From: Algorimicrobium hallyeonense
GTDB taxonomy: Bacteria; Bacteroidota; Bacteroidia; Flavobacteriales; Flavobacteriaceae
Length of the DNA: 64,000 bases
NCBI RefSeq assembly: GCF_042657385.1
Contig: NZ_JBHSLA010000007.1
Coordinates: forward strand, 1 to 64,000
Direction of reading: 5' to 3'
Program-made: the position numbers and the translations under genes
Part shown: positions 16,164 to 25,011 of the stretch, piece by piece
Layout: each line of letters starts with the position of its first letter
How positions within the stretch are numbered: position 1 is the stretch's first letter
The notes under the pieces: generated by a model
Database searches by the model: none
Told to the model about the DNA's origin: nothing
Seen by the model: only the letters and a program-made list of their open reading frames with translations

Positions 16164-17131
16164 TTAAAACGTAAACCCAATTTTTATACCACCATATTTT
16201 GCTGATGATCCAGATTCAAATTCGCGGGTAATGGCCGATCTAGCATATTCAAAATATAAGGTTTTAGTCTGTACCACAAAACCATAATTAAAGGTTGCCG
16301 TAAAACGTTCAATATCATTGGAACTTATGGTATAAACACTTTTTCTATTAAATAAACCACCTTGTAAGGTGGCGTCATAACCTATCACATTTCCTACGGT
16401 TTCAGCATAAGCACAAACTTGGAAACCGTTTCTTTTTTCAGAAGTTAAAAATGGGGTGTTAATTATTCCTAAAGTCGCATTAAACCCAAAAGAGGCATTT
16501 GTAAATAACGTCCCAATTTCTACTCCTGTTTGCGCTTGTAGCGAAAACATATTTTTAATAATTGCTAATTGCTGCTCATAATCCACACTATAATTTATAA
16601 CTACATCGTTTTTAATTTGATGTTTCCACCCTTGAGGAATTTTATTTCCTGTGGCTTTATGGATACCTACTTGCATTTCTTTTCCAAACGCACCTGGTCC
16701 TATAATACCAAAACTATAAGATTGCGTTAAACGAAATTTTTCTTCCGTATTTGTTGCCAATATAAATGTTTTCAACATAATAGCAGCTGCAAACGGTCTG
16801 TCGCCATATTGAATTTCCGGACTGGCATAATCATTAGGTGTAAAACCAATATGCTCAATGGCCAATCCATATTTTAAATTGGATTCCTTTGTTTTAAAAA
16901 ACAGATTATTTATAGGATTCTTTTTCAAACTTGGCATTACCAACTCCAAATTGTAGCCTTGTGTATAGTTTTCATCGGTTGCGGCAAAGTAATCGTTATC
17001 ATAATTAAAGCGGAAATAGCGCTCGCTGTCTATATCGCGAAACGATTTAAAGTGTTCTATTTTTGAGAAAACATAGAACCTGTTACCATAAAAAAAACGC
17101 CGAACGCCACCAATTTTAACCTCATACCCAT
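16164..17131 (-). pseudogene. LpxR-type lipid A deacylase family gene, frameshifted after the signal peptide
   Basis: The mature domain is open from about 17150 down to 16164 and contains the family motifs NYDNDYFAATDENYTQGYN and FTPNDY...GDRPFAA. It has no ATG of its own; the only starts in frame are TTG-type. In the frame one base away, ATG 17131 (or 17125) encodes a good signal peptide, MRLKLVAFGVFFMVTGS, ending MFSQK and then TAG. One more A in the AAAAA run (17060-17064, T on the plus strand) would join SQK directly to IEHFKSF. So this is one gene of about 322 codons broken by a single-base loss in a homopolymer, or a read error. The intact protein would be an outer-membrane esterase removing the 3' acyl chains of lipid A. 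Confidence 0.82.
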
Positions 17132-17277
17132 ACCTACGAGAAATATAACATCATGGTTTTGAATTGTAAACTTAAAAACCGACCTTTCATTAAATGCACG
17201 CAAATTTTCAGTAAATGCATTAATATCATTGCTGATTACTGACTAATTTTATGCATCTTTTAAACCATTAAAAGCTC

Positions 17278-18078
17278 ATGAAAAAAACGCTTCAAATTAG
17301 TAATGGTATCGCTTTAGTTTCTACTATAATTATTAATTATCTGTCTAATACTGGAAAAATCAATAATACCACCATTGGAGAGGTTTCCAAAGAACTAAAC
17401 TCGCTATTCACACCTGCTGGTTATGCATTTTCCATTTGGGGATTTATATACTTACTCCTTCTTGGGTTTATTGTTTACCAAGGTAGAAGTTTATTTGTAA
17501 AAGTCCGCAATGACGATTTCATTTTAAAAACAGGTTGGTGGTTTGTTATATCGTGTGTAGCAAATAGTGCATGGGTTTTTGCTTGGCTTTATGGTTACAC
17601 CGGATTATCCTGTGTTTTTATATTCTTATTATTAATAGCACTTCTTAAAATTGTTATTAATAATAACATGGAATTATGGGATGCGCCCATTTCAATTATC
17701 GCATTTGTTTGGTGGCCATTTGTATTTTATAGCGGTTGGGTTACGGTTGCTAGTATTGCAAACGTTTCATCCTATTTAGTGAAAACTGAATGGGACGGTT
17801 TTGGAGTTGCACCCGTTACCTGGACTATTAGTATGATTGGTATTGCAACCATTATTAATTTACTGGTCACTTGGCAACGCAATATGCGCGAATTTGCTTT
17901 AGTTGGTGCTTGGGCTTTGATTGCCATTGCTTTTGCCAATAAACCGAATCAAGAAACAATTTATATAACGGCTATTATTGCTGCCGGTGTTTTAATTGTC
18001 AGTTCGGGAATTCATGGTTTTAAGAATCGCGCAACCAGCCCGTTTATAAAATTAAAGGAATATCGGAATCAGAAGTAA
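17278..18078 (+). CDS. Tryptophan-rich membrane protein, TspO/MBR-like
   Basis: 266 aa with seven or eight predicted transmembrane helices and many Trp residues. The segment NSLFTPAGYAFSIWGFIYLL resembles the 'P.G..F.IWG.IY' signature of tryptophan-rich sensory proteins, as does the later ANSAWVFAWLYGY. It is longer than classical TspO (about 160 aa) and belongs to the extended flavobacterial form. An inner-membrane protein; ligand unknown, with porphyrin-type ligands known for classical TspO. It stands alone, divergent from the broken LpxR gene and convergent with lipB. Confidence 0.72.
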   Translation: MKKTLQISNGIALVSTIIINYLSNTGKINNTTIGEVSKELNSLFTPAGYAFSIWGFIYLLLLGFIVYQGRSLFVKVRNDDFILKTGWWFVISCVANSAWVFAWLYGYTGLSCVFIFLLLIALLKIVINNNMELWDAPISIIAFVWWPFVFYSGWVTVASIANVSSYLVKTEWDGFGVAPVTWTISMIGIATIINLLVTWQRNMREFALVGAWALIAIAFANKPNQETIYITAIIAAGVLIVSSGIHGFKNRATSPFIKLKEYRNQK

Positions 18079-18091
18079 TTTCAATTCCAGA

Positions 18092-18811
18092 CTATTTAAC
18101 AGAAACGGATTCTGCAATAAATGACGATTCAAAAAGTGCTGAAAAATGCGTTAATAATTTCGCTTTTACTTCGGTTTCATCTATGGCCTGTTTTCCTAAT
18201 TCAAGGTTTAATGAGGTAACCGCTTTGCCTTTAATACCACACGGAATCATATGATCAAAATATCCCAAATCGGCATTGACATTCAAGGCAAATCCATGCA
18301 TGGTAACCCAACGACTCGCGCGAACGCCCATAGCACATATTTTTCTAGCAAATGGTGTCCCAACATCTAGCCAAACCCCTGTTTCACCAGAACTACGTTC
18401 CGCTTTCAAGCCGTATTCCTCTAAAGTAAGAATAATCATTTCCTCTAAAAGGCGTAAGTATTTATGAATATCGGTAAAGAAATTTTCTAAATCTAAAATT
18501 GGATAACCCACTATTTGTCCCGGTCCATGATAGGTAATATCGCCACCACGATTCACTTTATAGAATTTAGCGCCTTTTTCTACTAATTGTTTTTCAGAAA
18601 TTAATAGGTTGGACATATCGCCACTTTTCCCAAGCGTGTACACATGCGGATGTTCTACAAGTAAGAAATAATTAGGCGTTTCTAGATTCGCATCCTCGCG
18701 CCTATTCTTAATTTTAGTATCAACCACATTCTTAAAAAGAGCCTCTTGATATTCCCAAATGTCTTTGTAATCGCGTCGTCCTAATTCTTGAAGATTAATA
18801 GTCTTATTCAT
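18092..18811 (-). CDS. lipB: Octanoyltransferase (lipoyl synthesis)
   Basis: 239 aa. It moves octanoate from acyl carrier protein to lipoyl domains, the first step of endogenous lipoate synthesis. Motifs: 'NRGGDITYHGPGQIVGYPI' with the RGG...HGPGQ signature, 'KICAMGVRASRWVTMHGFALNV', the Cys-containing 'IPCGI' loop (catalytic Cys) and the partner Lys in KICAMG. I start at ATG 18811: the TTG at 18820 falls inside the -7 box TAATTTTG. The box ends only six bases before the ATG, so the mRNA is probably leaderless or nearly so. Confidence 0.93.
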   Translation of the reverse strand: MNKTINLQELGRRDYKDIWEYQEALFKNVVDTKIKNRREDANLETPNYFLLVEHPHVYTLGKSGDMSNLLISEKQLVEKGAKFYKVNRGGDITYHGPGQIVGYPILDLENFFTDIHKYLRLLEEMIILTLEEYGLKAERSSGETGVWLDVGTPFARKICAMGVRASRWVTMHGFALNVNADLGYFDHMIPCGIKGKAVTSLNLELGKQAIDETEVKAKLLTHFSALFESSFIAESVSVK

Positions 18812-18817
18812 AGATGG

Positions 18818-18846
18818 CAAAATTACGATAAAGTTTTAAATACAAA
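18818..18846 (-). promoter_or_regulatory. Promoter of lipB
   Basis: Minus strand TTTG (18846-18843), 17 bp, TAATTTTG (18825-18818), then six bases to the ATG. The -7 box is a full match to TAnnTTTG. Confidence 0.6.
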
Positions 18847-18850
18847 AAGG

Positions 18851-18892
18851 GATTAGTGATTAGTGATTAGTGATTAGTGATTAGTGATTAGT
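18851..18892. repeat. Six tandem copies of the heptamer GATTAGT
   Basis: Six perfect 7-bp units in the lipB upstream gap. Related words occur at 16131-16150 (GATTAGTGATTGGTGATTA). It is a simple tandem repeat, prone to copy-number change; it lies just upstream of the lipB -33 element. Confidence 0.9.
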
Positions 18893-19017
18893 GAAAAATT
18901 ACAAAAACACTATATCCTATTGGTTTGAAGCTATCAACTTTACATCTTTGAAAATCGCGTCTCTGCCAGAACAAACAACTTAACAGCAAACAACGCTAAT
19001 ACTCACAACACTGAACA

Positions 19018-19176
19018 CTAATTCTTCGGGTTGTTCAAAATTACCAAAGCAGCAATTACGCCTGGAACCCAACCGCAAATCCAAAGGATAAAAACAATTA
19101 AAATAGACCCGCAACCTTTATCTAAAACCGCTAAAGGAGGACATAAAATAGAAAGTAGCACGCGCCAAAAACTCAT
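19018..19176 (-). CDS. Small YqaE/Pmp3-family membrane protein
   Basis: A 52-aa open frame (MSFWRVLLSILCPPLAVLDK at the start). It has two hydrophobic helices, LLSILCPPLAVL and ILIVFILWICGWVPGVIAAL, joined by a DKGCGS turn. This is the exact layout of Pmp3/YqaE (UPF0057) proteins, including the CPP..V..GCG and PG.IHA-like features. Small hydrophobic inner-membrane proteins of this family are linked to salt and cold stress and membrane potential. It lies alone between lipB and lysS and starts with ATG. Confidence 0.88.
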   Translation of the reverse strand: MSFWRVLLSILCPPLAVLDKGCGSILIVFILWICGWVPGVIAALVILNNPKN

Positions 19177-19257
19177 AACAAATGTAATTTAATAATGGAT
19201 GTATCTATAGGACTCAAAAAGTGCCAAAACGTTACAGGCGATTTTCAGAACAATATA

Positions 19258-19288
19258 TTGAAATCCTAATGAATAGTAATTATCTTTG
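19258..19288 (+). promoter_or_regulatory. Promoter of lysS
   Basis: TTG (19258-19260), 20 bp, TATCTTTG (19281-19288). This is a full -7 match with near-ideal spacing. It lies inside the upstream extension of the open frame and so supports the ATG at 19320. Confidence 0.72.
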
Positions 19289-19319
19289 TGGCTTCATAAA
19301 AAATAATCATTTTAAAAAT

Positions 19320-21014
19320 ATGTCGCAGTTATCAGAAGTGGAAATCGTAAGAAGAGAGAAGCTTGCCAAATTACGTGAGTTAGGTATTAACCCATATCCC
19401 GCAGATTTATATCCTGTAAAAGAAACATCAAAACAGGTGAAACAGAATTTTTCTGAAGGTAAAAAGGTAGTACTTGCTGGCCGATTAATGTCGCGACGTA
19501 TTCAAGGAAATGCTAGTTTTGCAGAACTTCAAGATAGTGCGGGTCGTATTCAAGTATATTTTAATCGCGATGAAATTTGCACAGGAGAAGATAAAACAAA
19601 ATACAACACCATATATAAAAAGCTTCTGGATATTGGCGATTTTATAGGTATTGAAGGTGAACTTTTTACAACCCAAGTAGGCGAAAAAACCGTTATGGTT
19701 AAAGACTTCACCTTATTAAGTAAAACGCTAAAACCCTTACCACAACCCCGTGAAGATGCTGAAGGTAAAATTCATGATGCCTTTACAGATCCAGAGCAAC
19801 GTTACAGACAACGCTATGCTGATTTGGTGGTGAATCCGCATGTAAAAGAAATTTTCATTAAACGCACCAAACTGTATACAGCTATGCGTAATTTTTTTAA
19901 CGACGCTGGCTACTTTGAAGTGGAAACGCCCATTTTACAACCTATTCCTGGCGGTGCAGCAGCCCGACCATTTATAACACACCACAACAGTTTGGATATA
20001 CCTTTGTATATGCGAATTGCCAACGAATTATACCTAAAACGCCTAATAGTTGGTGGTTTTGATGGTGTTTATGAGTTTTCTAAAAACTTCCGTAACGAAG
20101 GTATGGACAGAACCCATAATCCGGAATTTACGGCTATGGAAATTTATGTTTCCTATAAAGATTACAATTGGATGATGGATTTTTGTGAGCAGTTATTGGA
20201 GCATTGTGCAATTGCTGTAAACGGAACATCTAAAGCTACTTTTGGCGAACACAGCATAGATTTTAAAGCACCATATGCACGTGTTACTATGGCGGAATCC
20301 ATAGCACATTTTACCGGATTTGATATTACAGGAAAAAGCGAAGCTGAAATTTTTGAAGCCGCCAAAGGCATGGGGATTTCTGTAGATAAAACCATGGGTA
20401 AAGGCAAACTGATTGATGAAATTTTTGGTGAAAAGTGCGAAGGAAATTACATCCAACCAACTTTTATTACCGATTATCCAAAGGAAATGAGCCCGTTATG
20501 TAAAGAGCATAGAGACAATCCAGAATTAACCGAACGTTTTGAACTCATGGTTTGCGGTAAAGAAATTGCCAATGCCTATTCAGAATTAAATGACCCAATA
20601 GATCAGCGCGAACGTTTTGAACACCAATTAAAATTAGCCGCTAAAGGTGATGATGAAGCTACCGAATTTATTGATTACGACTTTTTACGTGCTTTAGAAT
20701 ACGGTATGCCACCAACATCAGGTATGGGAATTGGTATGGACCGTCTCATTATGTTCCTAACCAACAACCAGTCCATTCAGGAAGTTTTATTCTTCCCACA
20801 AATGCGGCCGGAGAAAAAGCAAGTGGCCATTAGCGAAGATGCCAAAGCCGTTTTAGAAATTCTAAAAAAATCAGAACGCATAGCTTTGAACTCGTTAAAA
20901 GAAGCATCTGGATTAAGTAATAAAAAATGGGATAAAGCCATCAAAGACTTAACCAAAAATAAAGTCGCTAAAGTTAAAAAAACGGATGATGGTTTATTTG
21001 TTGAAATTGAATAA
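19320..21014 (+). CDS. lysS: Lysyl-tRNA synthetase, class II
   Basis: 564 aa from ATG 19320. An in-frame extension of 33 codons begins at 19221 but contains the promoter, so it is rejected; homologues begin at MSQLSE. The N-terminal OB-fold anticodon-binding domain (about residues 50-150) has 'VVLAGRLMSRRIQGNASFAEL'. Class II motif 2 is 'FRNEGMDRTHNPEFTAME', and motif 3 is 'GMPPTSGMGIGMDRL'. A tail of about 65 residues past motif 3 (LKKSERIALNSLKEASGLSN) looks like a small helical add-on found in Bacteroidota LysRS. It charges tRNA-Lys with lysine. Monocistronic. Confidence 0.96.
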   Translation: MSQLSEVEIVRREKLAKLRELGINPYPADLYPVKETSKQVKQNFSEGKKVVLAGRLMSRRIQGNASFAELQDSAGRIQVYFNRDEICTGEDKTKYNTIYKKLLDIGDFIGIEGELFTTQVGEKTVMVKDFTLLSKTLKPLPQPREDAEGKIHDAFTDPEQRYRQRYADLVVNPHVKEIFIKRTKLYTAMRNFFNDAGYFEVETPILQPIPGGAAARPFITHHNSLDIPLYMRIANELYLKRLIVGGFDGVYEFSKNFRNEGMDRTHNPEFTAMEIYVSYKDYNWMMDFCEQLLEHCAIAVNGTSKATFGEHSIDFKAPYARVTMAESIAHFTGFDITGKSEAEIFEAAKGMGISVDKTMGKGKLIDEIFGEKCEGNYIQPTFITDYPKEMSPLCKEHRDNPELTERFELMVCGKEIANAYSELNDPIDQRERFEHQLKLAAKGDDEATEFIDYDFLRALEYGMPPTSGMGIGMDRLIMFLTNNQSIQEVLFFPQMRPEKKQVAISEDAKAVLEILKKSERIALNSLKEASGLSNKKWDKAIKDLTKNKVAKVKKTDDGLFVEIE

Positions 21015-21030
21015 TTCAACTATCGAAGAT

Positions 21031-21062
21031 AAAAAGAACTGTGAAAAACAGTTCTTTTTGTT
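21031..21062 (+). terminator. Intrinsic terminator after lysS
   Basis: 12-bp stem AAAAAGAACTGT with ACAGTTCTTTTT, 5-nt loop, T-rich tail. Confidence 0.85.
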
Positions 21063-21131
21063 TTAAATATTATCTTATTTTTAATGCCCAACCGAGTTTA
21101 AGAAAACAATTAATCCCCCAATTAAATTGTT

Positions 21132-23195
21132 ATGAAGCGCCTACTATCCTCTTTATTTAACACCATAATACAAAACACGTTATTATTCCCTGTTATTACA
21201 TTTCTAGCAATAACCACATTGGTTTTTACGTTATGGCATAAATCCATTGAAGACTACCATATCTGGACAAAACAACAACTACGCCAAGCTGGAGATATAA
21301 GTACTCAAGAGTTTAATACAACTATAAAGGGAGAAATTATAAGACTTGAAAATATAAAGAAAAGATTAGAGTTTTCAAATGGAGATTATCATCAGTTTTG
21401 GGATAGTGATGTAAATATTTTACTTGAACAATCCAATTCAATCAAGTTTGTTGAATGGATTGATAGTGCCATGGTAATTCGAAAAATTAATCCTTTAAAA
21501 GGAAATGAAGCTGCATTAAAGCTTGATATTTCTAAAATTAGTTATAGAAAAAAAGAATGGATAATGCATAGTATTGATAGCAGTATAAACATTACTCCAT
21601 GGTCCAAAATGACGCAAGGAGGCCATGCCTTCCTTATTGATATTCCCACCTATTATGAAAACAAATTTCAAGGCACTGTTACTGCAGGAATGGATTTTAC
21701 TGAAAGTTTTAATAAATTCTCTACTAAACTAAAAGATTATTGTATTGAAGTAAGAGATAATGAGGGTACATTATTTTATGAATTTAACGCTGAAAAAAAA
21801 GTAGTTAAGGATGCTAGTTTTAGTTACAAAAGTGAGTTAACTATTGACTATTTAGACAAACAATTGTGGAATGTAAAACTTTACCCAACCAACGATTTAT
21901 TGTTTTTAACCAATAAGCGCGCTTTCATTAATTATACATTACTTTTTGGGATAATACTATCTTTGCTAATAAGCATGCTAATTTACTTTTACATCAAATC
22001 TTTAAAAGCCACTGCTCGTGCTTTAAAAATTAACACCAAATTAGCAAATGTAAACACGCGGTTAAAACAAGAAAAACAAAAAGCAGACCAAGCTTCAAAA
22101 GCAAAAACAGACTTTTTATCTAATATGAGTCATGAAATCCGCACACCACTTCATGCCATTTTAGGGTTTATCCAAGTTTTAAAAGAAGGTAATATACAAC
22201 AGGAGGACAAGGAATATGTTCACTTAATGGACAGGTCATCTAACAACCTTTTAACAATTGTAAACGACATATTAGAAATCCATAAAATAGAATCAGGAAC
22301 AGTTACTATTGAAGAACAATTATTTTGTCCATCTTTAAAGTTAAAAGAACTCGTTGAGACGTATGAGTATCTCTTCAAAGAAAAAGGTCTTTATTTGAAT
22401 TTAGACTTAACCAAGTCTGATGGACTGTATGTGGTGAGTGATATGAGTAAGTATTCTCAAATCATAACAAACCTATTAAAAAATGCATTGAAATTCACTT
22501 TAAAAGGCGGTATTACTGTACTTTATAAAGAAGAACGAATTGCACAAAAATTAAGATTAAGGATTAGCATTAAGGATTCCGGAATTGGAATTTCTAAAAG
22601 TAAATTAGCAACCATATTCGAACGATTTACACAAATTGATAGTAGTCTTAAAAAGCAACATGAAGGAAGTGGTCTAGGGTTAGCAATTAGTAAAGATTTT
22701 GCCGACCTTTTGGATGGCTCTATAACCGTTAAAAGTGAGCTTGATAAAGGCAGTGAGTTCATATTTACCGCCATGTTAAATATTAGTCAACATAATACTT
22801 TACAAATAATTGAAACGTTTGAAAATTTAAAATTACCCAACCTTAAAGTTTTGGTGGTTGATGATAATACAGTTAATGTCATTGTTTTAAAAAAACTACT
22901 CGAAGATATTGATATCCATGTAGATTCCGCAACTAATGGGCAAATTGCTATAGAACAATTTCGGTCTAAAAATTACAATTTAATATTTATGGACATACAC
23001 ATGCCACAAATGGATGGTTATGAAGCTACCGAAATTATTAGAAAAGAGGACAACGAAATAATTATTATTGGTCTTTCAGCAAATGTAACTTCTACAGCCA
23101 TTCAAAAAGCAATGGACAGTGGCATGAATAATTATATTACAAAACCATTTACTAAAGAAAGGCTTTACAAACTTTTATTAAACTATTTTTCATAA
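21132..23195 (+). CDS. Hybrid sensor histidine kinase with receiver domain
   Basis: 687 aa. Transmembrane helix at about 20-38, a periplasmic sensor region to about 265 with no recognised fold, and a second helix at about 268-287. A coiled linker is followed by HisKA with FLSNMSHEIRTPLH, the phospho-acceptor being His334. The HATPase region (about 430-560) has the N box LKNALKFT, G1 DSGIGI and G2 GSGLGLAI. The receiver domain (about 570-687) has VVDD and Asp621 in FMDIHMPQMDG, and Lys in ITKP. It signals by phosphorelay. No DNA-binding partner is adjacent, so its output is unknown. Confidence 0.93.
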   Translation: MKRLLSSLFNTIIQNTLLFPVITFLAITTLVFTLWHKSIEDYHIWTKQQLRQAGDISTQEFNTTIKGEIIRLENIKKRLEFSNGDYHQFWDSDVNILLEQSNSIKFVEWIDSAMVIRKINPLKGNEAALKLDISKISYRKKEWIMHSIDSSINITPWSKMTQGGHAFLIDIPTYYENKFQGTVTAGMDFTESFNKFSTKLKDYCIEVRDNEGTLFYEFNAEKKVVKDASFSYKSELTIDYLDKQLWNVKLYPTNDLLFLTNKRAFINYTLLFGIILSLLISMLIYFYIKSLKATARALKINTKLANVNTRLKQEKQKADQASKAKTDFLSNMSHEIRTPLHAILGFIQVLKEGNIQQEDKEYVHLMDRSSNNLLTIVNDILEIHKIESGTVTIEEQLFCPSLKLKELVETYEYLFKEKGLYLNLDLTKSDGLYVVSDMSKYSQIITNLLKNALKFTLKGGITVLYKEERIAQKLRLRISIKDSGIGISKSKLATIFERFTQIDSSLKKQHEGSGLGLAISKDFADLLDGSITVKSELDKGSEFIFTAMLNISQHNTLQIIETFENLKLPNLKVLVVDDNTVNVIVLKKLLEDIDIHVDSATNGQIAIEQFRSKNYNLIFMDIHMPQMDGYEATEIIRKEDNEIIIIGLSANVTSTAIQKAMDSGMNNYITKPFTKERLYKLLLNYFS

Positions 23196-23252
23196 AGCTA
23201 TTTTAACATTAAATTAAAATTTGTATATTTTGTTGAAATAAATTCATTTAAA

Positions 23253-23777
23253 ATGAAAACCTCATTATTAACCCTGCTCTTTGTTTTGGCAGCAAATTAT
23301 TTAATGCATGCCCAAACTATTAACACCAATGCATCAGTAGTAGAGTTTAAAATTTCAGCAGGTGCTATATTTAATGTAGATGGAACCTTTACAGGCATGC
23401 AAGGCAATTTTAATTTTGATGAATCGGATATAAATAATGCCAATTTTGATATTTGTATAGATGCCAAAACAATAAATACAGACAACAACAAACGCGACAC
23501 CCATTTACGCTCTGCTGATTTTTTTGAAGTAGACACCTATCCAACTATCTGTTATAAGTCTACTTCCGTTATAAAAACGGATTCGGGCTACGCCACTACA
23601 GGCGCACTAACCATTCATGGTGTTACCAAACAAGTAACAATTCCTTTTACCTTTATAAACAACACCTTTAAAGGTGCTCTTGAAATTAACCGTTTTGATT
23701 ATAATATTGGTGAAGATTTTGGAACCTTCCGGGTGGGAACCACGGCAAGTGTTCAGATAACATGCCGAGTAAAGTAA
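23253..23777 (+). CDS. YceI-family periplasmic protein
   Basis: 174 aa. Signal peptide of about 20 residues (ends LMHAQ). The mature part has the lipocalin-like YceI pattern: 'VVEFKISAGAIFNVDGTFTG', 'ICIDAKTINTDNNKRDTHLRSADFFEVDTYPTI', 'ALTIHGVTKQVTIPFTF' and 'NRFDYNIGED'. Family members bind isoprenoid-type lipids in the periplasm. Shorter strands and length agree with the family. Between a histidine kinase and an M28 peptidase, each with separate spacing, so probably transcribed on its own. Confidence 0.9.
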   Translation: MKTSLLTLLFVLAANYLMHAQTINTNASVVEFKISAGAIFNVDGTFTGMQGNFNFDESDINNANFDICIDAKTINTDNNKRDTHLRSADFFEVDTYPTICYKSTSVIKTDSGYATTGALTIHGVTKQVTIPFTFINNTFKGALEINRFDYNIGEDFGTFRVGTTASVQITCRVK

Positions 23778-23837
23778 ATGCTTCATTTTTCCTTCTTTGT
23801 TAAAATTTGAACTATTTTAGCATTTTAAACCCCAATT

Positions 23838-25004
23838 ATGAAATTATCTTACCTAACATTTACCTTATTATTACTTTTCGTTTACCCAAAAAATACATCA
23901 GCACAGGGCTATAATTCGTTTTATGGCAGTGTTGTAAACAACGTTTCGGCCGCAAACATTTTAGCAGATTTAACAACCTTTGAAGGTTTTGGTATTAAAG
24001 AATTAGGCTCTACCCAATTAAACAACACTAAAAATTGGCTCGTAGATCGTTATCAAAATTTAGGTTATACCGCTATTGAGGAACAAGCATTTTCCGTTTC
24101 AGGAAATACCACTTATAATGTAATTGTTACTAAAACAGGAAGTTTATATCCCAATACTTATGTTATAATTGATGCACATTACGATACTATTAATGGTCCT
24201 GGAACTAATGATAATGGCTCCGGAACTGTTTTATTATTAGAAATGGCGCGACTTTTTGCCAATGTAGATACCGAATATTCTATAAAATTTATTCACTTCA
24301 GTGGCGAAGAACTAGGTCTATTAGGCAGTAATTATTACGTTAACAATACGGTTAACCCTGAAAATTTAGATATTAAATTAGTTTTAAATATAGATCAAGT
24401 TGGTGGTACAAATGGCGCTAGTAATTCGACAATTGTTTGCGAAGAAGACCGAAGTAATCCGTCAGGAAACAATGCGGCTTCATCTGCTGTAACGCAAACT
24501 TTAGCTACCTGCATGGAACTCTACTCGACTTTAAATACGGAAATTTCTTATGCCTATGGTTCCGATTATGTACCTTTTGAAAACAACGGCGAAATAATAA
24601 CGGGTTTATATGAAAAAAATGAAACGCCGTATTCACATACAGCCAATGATTTACTAGCAAATATGGATCCTAATTATCTGTTTCAAGTTACAAAAGGTGC
24701 GCTTGGCGCGGCTTTAGAATTTGCAGTTTCTACCAATCCATTAAGTATTGAATCACATAATATAAATGGTGATATTAGCGTATTCCCAAACCCAACATCT
24801 GGAAATTTAAATATTCAACTAACAAATGCTTTAGGCAAAAATACGACTCTAACAATCTATAATATGATTGGAAAAAGCGTTTTTGCGACCCAATTTCATA
24901 CCAGTAATAACGTTGTAGATTTATCAAATCTAGCTCGTGGTTTATATTTAGCCGTAATTGAAAATGGTTCTCAAAAAACAACCAAAAAAATTATTCTTAA
25001 CTAA
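23838..25004 (+). CDS. Secreted M28-family metallopeptidase with T9SS sorting domain
   Basis: 388 aa. Signal peptide of about 22 residues (ends NTSAQ). Peptidase region: DAHYDTINGPGTNDNGSG with the first zinc ligands (His and Asp), HFSGEELGLLGS with the catalytic and ligand Glu pair, 'VLNIDQVGG' and a late His in PYSHTANDL. This is the two-zinc aminopeptidase pattern. From about residue 305 a type A sorting domain (VFPNPTSGNLNIQL ... LARGLYLAVIENGSQKTTKKIILN) marks it for type IX export and surface attachment or release. Probably an extracellular aminopeptidase. Confidence 0.93.
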   Translation: MKLSYLTFTLLLLFVYPKNTSAQGYNSFYGSVVNNVSAANILADLTTFEGFGIKELGSTQLNNTKNWLVDRYQNLGYTAIEEQAFSVSGNTTYNVIVTKTGSLYPNTYVIIDAHYDTINGPGTNDNGSGTVLLLEMARLFANVDTEYSIKFIHFSGEELGLLGSNYYVNNTVNPENLDIKLVLNIDQVGGTNGASNSTIVCEEDRSNPSGNNAASSAVTQTLATCMELYSTLNTEISYAYGSDYVPFENNGEIITGLYEKNETPYSHTANDLLANMDPNYLFQVTKGALGAALEFAVSTNPLSIESHNINGDISVFPNPTSGNLNIQLTNALGKNTTLTIYNMIGKSVFATQFHTSNNVVDLSNLARGLYLAVIENGSQKTTKKIILN

Positions 25005-25011
25005 GCATACA

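Noticed and set aside
18851..18892. Heptamer run considered as a CRISPR array
   Set aside because: The units are 7 bp with no spacers and no cas genes are nearby.
19221..19319. N-terminal extension of lysS
   Set aside because: It contains the TATCTTTG promoter and does not resemble LysRS.
24351..24380. GTTAACC followed by GATATTAAAT inside the M28 peptidase gene
   Set aside because: Spacing is 11 rather than 13 bp and it lies within a coding sequence.
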